64,000 nucleotides of DNA from Terriglobia bacterium (GTDB taxonomy: Bacteria > Acidobacteriota > Terriglobia > UBA7540): assembly GCA_030041095.1 (NCBI GenBank), contig JASHON010000029.1, positions 47,558 to 111,557 of the forward strand, read 5' to 3'. Position 1 is the first letter of the stretch. The number at the start of each line of letters is the position of its first letter. The position numbers and the translations under genes are program-made. The notes beneath the pieces were generated by a model, which had not been told where the DNA came from, made no database searches, and saw only the letters and a program-made list of their open reading frames with translations. This document shows positions 62,064 to 64,000 of this stretch, piece by piece.

Positions 62064-62350
62064 AGCGCACGAGCTTCTTTCAGGATGCGCCGGCGTAGAA
62101 GCCAGTACAGTCCGCCTTCGGTGACCACGTCGACCTGGCGCTCCAAGAGGCTTTCGAATTCTGCCTCTAGACCGGCTAAATCCAACAGCGACTTCCCGGG
62201 TTCCATCTCGATGAGAAAATCGATATCGCTATCCTCGCCTGCCTCCCCACGAGCAGCCGAGCCAAACACCCGCACGTTGCGGGCTCCGTACTTTGCGGCG
62301 ATCTGCAAAATCTCTTCCCGCTTGTCTTTGAGTAAGTCGTTAGCGGTCAT
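62060..62350 (-). CDS. mntA: MntA-type nucleotidyltransferase antitoxin
   Basis: 96 residues from the ATG inside GGATATGACC, that is inside the last codons of the preceding hsdM remnant; a TTG two codons earlier also fits. The nucleotidyltransferase motif [15 protein letters not shown] (GSx10DxD) is complete. The C-terminal helix contains [20 protein letters not shown]. MntA proteins AMPylate their HepT partner. Overlap with hepT is four bases. Expression would come from the residual hsdM promoter. Confidence 0.92.
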   Translation of the reverse strand: MTANDLLKDKREEILQIAAKYGARNVRVFGSAARGEAGEDSDIDFLIEMEPGKSLLDLAGLEAEFESLLERQVDVVTEGGLYWLLRRRILKEARAL

Positions 62351-62637
62351 ATCCAAGTTCCTTCAAATTCCGAGCAATGGCCCGATCCAGGTTATGCGCT
62401 TCGGTTTGCTGGTCGCGCCATTGAGCCGCAAGCCGCTTCATCTTTTCGCCGAACGGCTCGCCATCGTCTTCTTTAGCCTGGGCTCCAACATAGCGGCCGG
62501 GCGTCAGCATGTAATCGTGCTTGCGGATCCTTTCAAGGCCAGCGCTACCATGCAATCCACCCGAGCTGCGCCTCGAAGCCGAGATTGGCGCCTGTGCTGC
62601 CGTTTTTTATTCCGTTTGCGATGCGAGCCGTGCTCAT
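62340..62637 (-). pseudogene. hsdM relic with internal deletion (first copy of the 3-prime end)
   Basis: The start and the first 20-25 codons remain: [20 protein letters not shown] then FEAQL, the typical ANLGFEAKLWQAAD start of HsdM. After FEAQL the sequence jumps, out of frame, to [18 protein letters not shown], then [16 protein letters not shown] and [11 protein letters not shown] before TAA. The catalytic methyltransferase domain (about 430 codons) has been deleted. The ATG and the upstream TATAAT are intact, so transcription may continue into mntA-hepT. Confidence 0.8.
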
Positions 62638-62645
62638 AGCCTCAC

Positions 62646-62651
62646 ATTATA
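62646..62651 (-). promoter_or_regulatory. TATAAT box ahead of the hsdM relic
   Basis: TATAAT on the minus strand, nine bases before the hsdM ATG, is a perfect -10 hexamer. No good -35 is visible. It may now drive the toxin-antitoxin genes. Confidence 0.5.
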
Positions 62652-62744
62652 AGCGAGAAGGCTTAGCTCCCCTTGCGAGCAGGCCGACTTTGTGGGTCAA
62701 TCCGAAGGACGTGGTTCATCCGCGACGGGAGACCAAGCCGTCAG

Positions 62745-63266
62745 CTACCGCTTGGATTCTTCTTCTCGAACTGCCACGCCGGTTTTAGCCTGGAGTACCG
62801 AAATAAGATCGGCGTAGTCATGCTTATTGATCTCGAAGATGGCCACGTCTCCCTTGGCGACTGCCTTCGGATCTTTCGCCAACCGGTCTCGCTCTTCCGC
62901 AACAACTTTGGGATCGTTGTTGAGATAAACGGTCAGGTAGTGGCGCTTCTTCTTCGAAAGCAGCATCGGCAATGCCATCACACCAAGAGTCGTAACACCG
63001 AGCGCGACGGTCGAACCGACGCGCCGTCCGGCGTGCTCTCCGTAATCCATCGCGGTGATAGCGCTGTACGGAATTGTTACAGCTTCGCCTTTGTCTGGGC
63101 TGAAGACCAACGCAGTTGCGGAGGTTTGAAGCCGTCCCATCTCGCCCTTGGTGAGGTTTGCGAGGGTGCCGGCGGCGTACATCGATTTATGGCCACGGAC
63201 AGCGGCAAGGCACAACGGCGACACAAGCAACATGCAGACAAGCAGTGTGGATAAATATCTCTTCAT
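62745..63266 (-). CDS. Exported protein of unknown function
   Basis: 173 residues. A signal peptide (MKRYLSTLLVCMLLVSPLCLAA) starts it. A beta-rich domain follows with GTLANLTKGEMGRLQTSATALVFSPDKGEAVTIPYSAITAMDYGEHA, then a Gly/Ala-rich hydrophobic stretch (VGSTVALGVTTLGVMALPMLLS), then KKKRHYLTVYLN and a charged helix. Strand-plus-helix layout resembles the small PH-like exported proteins seen in Acidobacteriota. No catalytic residues were recognised. It is isolated between the restriction relic and repeats. Confidence 0.65.
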   Translation of the reverse strand: MKRYLSTLLVCMLLVSPLCLAAVRGHKSMYAAGTLANLTKGEMGRLQTSATALVFSPDKGEAVTIPYSAITAMDYGEHAGRRVGSTVALGVTTLGVMALPMLLSKKKRHYLTVYLNNDPKVVAEERDRLAKDPKAVAKGDVAIFEINKHDYADLISVLQAKTGVAVREEESKR

Positions 63267-63815
63267 AACCCCTCCACGAAGCTGATGTTTACTGTGAGGC
63301 TAACACAGCTTCAAGCCGGAACCAAACTGCCCGCGTATGTCGGCCAACAGCGGACGCAGCCTGGGCCGAAGCCGGCGCAATGATTGTTCGCGTACGCGGA
63401 GACTATCTCGCCGCGACGGATAAATTGCCGGGCGTAGCGCACCCCAAATTTTGGTTGTGCGCTCGCGGTTCACGATGATTTTGTCCCAAGTCTTCGAGCC
63501 CATTCTTGCTGGTCTCGGGCTGAGCAGGCTGCGGAAAAAGGCCAGTTTGTCATGCTGAGCGAAGCGAAGCATCTCTGCATTTCTTTGGAAACAAATGCTC
63601 GGATTCTTCGTTACGCTCAGAAGGACATTCGTTGTTTACAGGCTCTACTCCGTTTCGCACGCAACACAGGCTCTGGACACGATCCTTCCGCCACTCATCT
63701 TGACTATAATAGGCTACATTGGTAAACTAAAAGGTCTCAGGGTCAGCTCCGCGAAGGGCCCCGGCGTTTCCTTTTATGAGAAATAGAGAGATGTTTCGTT
63801 GCGCTCTGCATAAAC
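63267..63815. other. Gene-poor interval with a dispersed repeat
   Basis: No supported gene; frames at 63300-63572 (minus) and 63595-63786 (plus) run through repeat DNA. The 63528-63628 stretch is the second copy of the 100-base repeat. Confidence 0.45.
63528..63628 (+). repeat. Dispersed 100-base repeat, copy 2
   Basis: It matches 37100-37200 at about 90 per cent by eye, including tgctgagcgaagcgaagcat and the final cgctcag stretch. Confidence 0.75.
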
Positions 63816-64000
63816 TCACTTGGCAACCGACTGCATGGCAATGAGTTGCATGTTGAGGGCGGCAGCTTGTTTTTGAAGCCATTTCATCTGCGTTTCGCGA
63901 TATTTGCGTTCGTAGTGTTCCATCCCTTTGTCGTGGTATTCAGTCCCGAACCGGAGCATGCGATACAGGAGGCAGGCCAAGTGATGGGCCAGGGCGGTGA
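63816..64000 (-). mobile_element. Transposase C-terminal end, IS110-like (continues past the window)
   Basis: The last 61 codons on the minus strand read ALAHHLACLLYRMLRFGTEY, then HDKGMEHYERKYRETQMKWLQ and KQAAALNMQLIAMQSVAK before the stop. The GxEYxxxGxxxYExxYR pattern followed by a Leu/Lys helix is one I associate with IS110-type transposases; family assignment is tentative because the catalytic part lies outside the window. No inverted repeat was seen downstream, as IS110 elements often lack one. Confidence 0.6.

Noticed and set aside
63300..63786. Two frames near the right edge
   Set aside because: Both read through the 100-base dispersed repeat and show no family features.

Overview
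The window reads like a chromosomal contig of an Acidobacteriota member. The case rests on gene content rather than a marker gene. There is a PadR regulator next to an 882-residue MacB/FtsX-type permease of the acidobacterial duplicated orphan permease kind. One protein fuses an N-terminal winged helix, a Hanks kinase and TPRs. A membrane-anchored regulator has the N-terminal domain common in this phylum. There are also a PEP-CTERM-like exported protein, a HAE1-type RND pump and many short GC-rich dispersed repeats. No rRNA, tRNA, CRISPR array or complete insertion sequence was seen.

Layout. 1-5 kb: end of a beta-propeller glycosidase, a Tat-like GH63 glucosidase and a membrane-anchored regulator. 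5-9 kb: membrane pyrophosphatase and GAPDH. 9-10.2 kb: gene-poor. 10.2-19.2 kb: tolC-like/RND/adaptor efflux operon, divergent from a histidine kinase and response regulator. 19.3-24.9 kb: siroheme synthesis genes, a cytidylate-kinase-like/BON fusion, a TauE/SafE exporter, a TIGR02186-type protein and ATP sulfurylase, which together suggest sulfur metabolism. 25-30.4 kb: feoAB and cydAB, divergent. 30.5-36.6 kb: seven overlapping or closely packed genes for a corrinoid methyl-transfer system. 37.3-39 kb: an ABC-type ATPase with a small partner of unknown function. 39-53.9 kb: TPR secretory protein, PEP-CTERM-like protein, cupin, MBL hydrolase, NmrA-like protein, kinase, PadR/permease, DHFR-like protein, SDR and TetR. 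54-62.7 kb: a defence and toxin-antitoxin island (BrnTA, a ribbon-helix-helix antitoxin with truncated PIN toxin, AbiE-like type IV pair, YgiT/DUF4258, MntA/HepT) around the wreck of a type I restriction-modification operon. The right edge holds the end of a transposase.

Systems of most interest. (1) Between the relics of hsdM and hsdS, two toxin-antitoxin pairs are each followed by another copy of the hsdM 3-prime end. Each pair starts at an ATG lying inside the conserved Leu-Gly-Tyr codons of the preceding copy. (2) The corrinoid cluster combines a UroD-fold methyltransferase, a corrinoid carrier, a homocysteine methyltransferase, a MetH-activation-like protein and an ASKHA reactivase. This looks like a split methionine synthase, or a demethylation system that ends at homocysteine. 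(3) Three TGTGA-N6-TCACA-type sites stand about 29-32 bases ahead of -10 hexamers at cydAB, feoAB and the siroheme genes, so one CRP/FNR-family regulator may link oxygen, iron and sulfur metabolism. (4) The ATPase and its small acidic-motif partner form a candidate two-gene defence module. All functions are inferred from motifs read by eye; no search was run.
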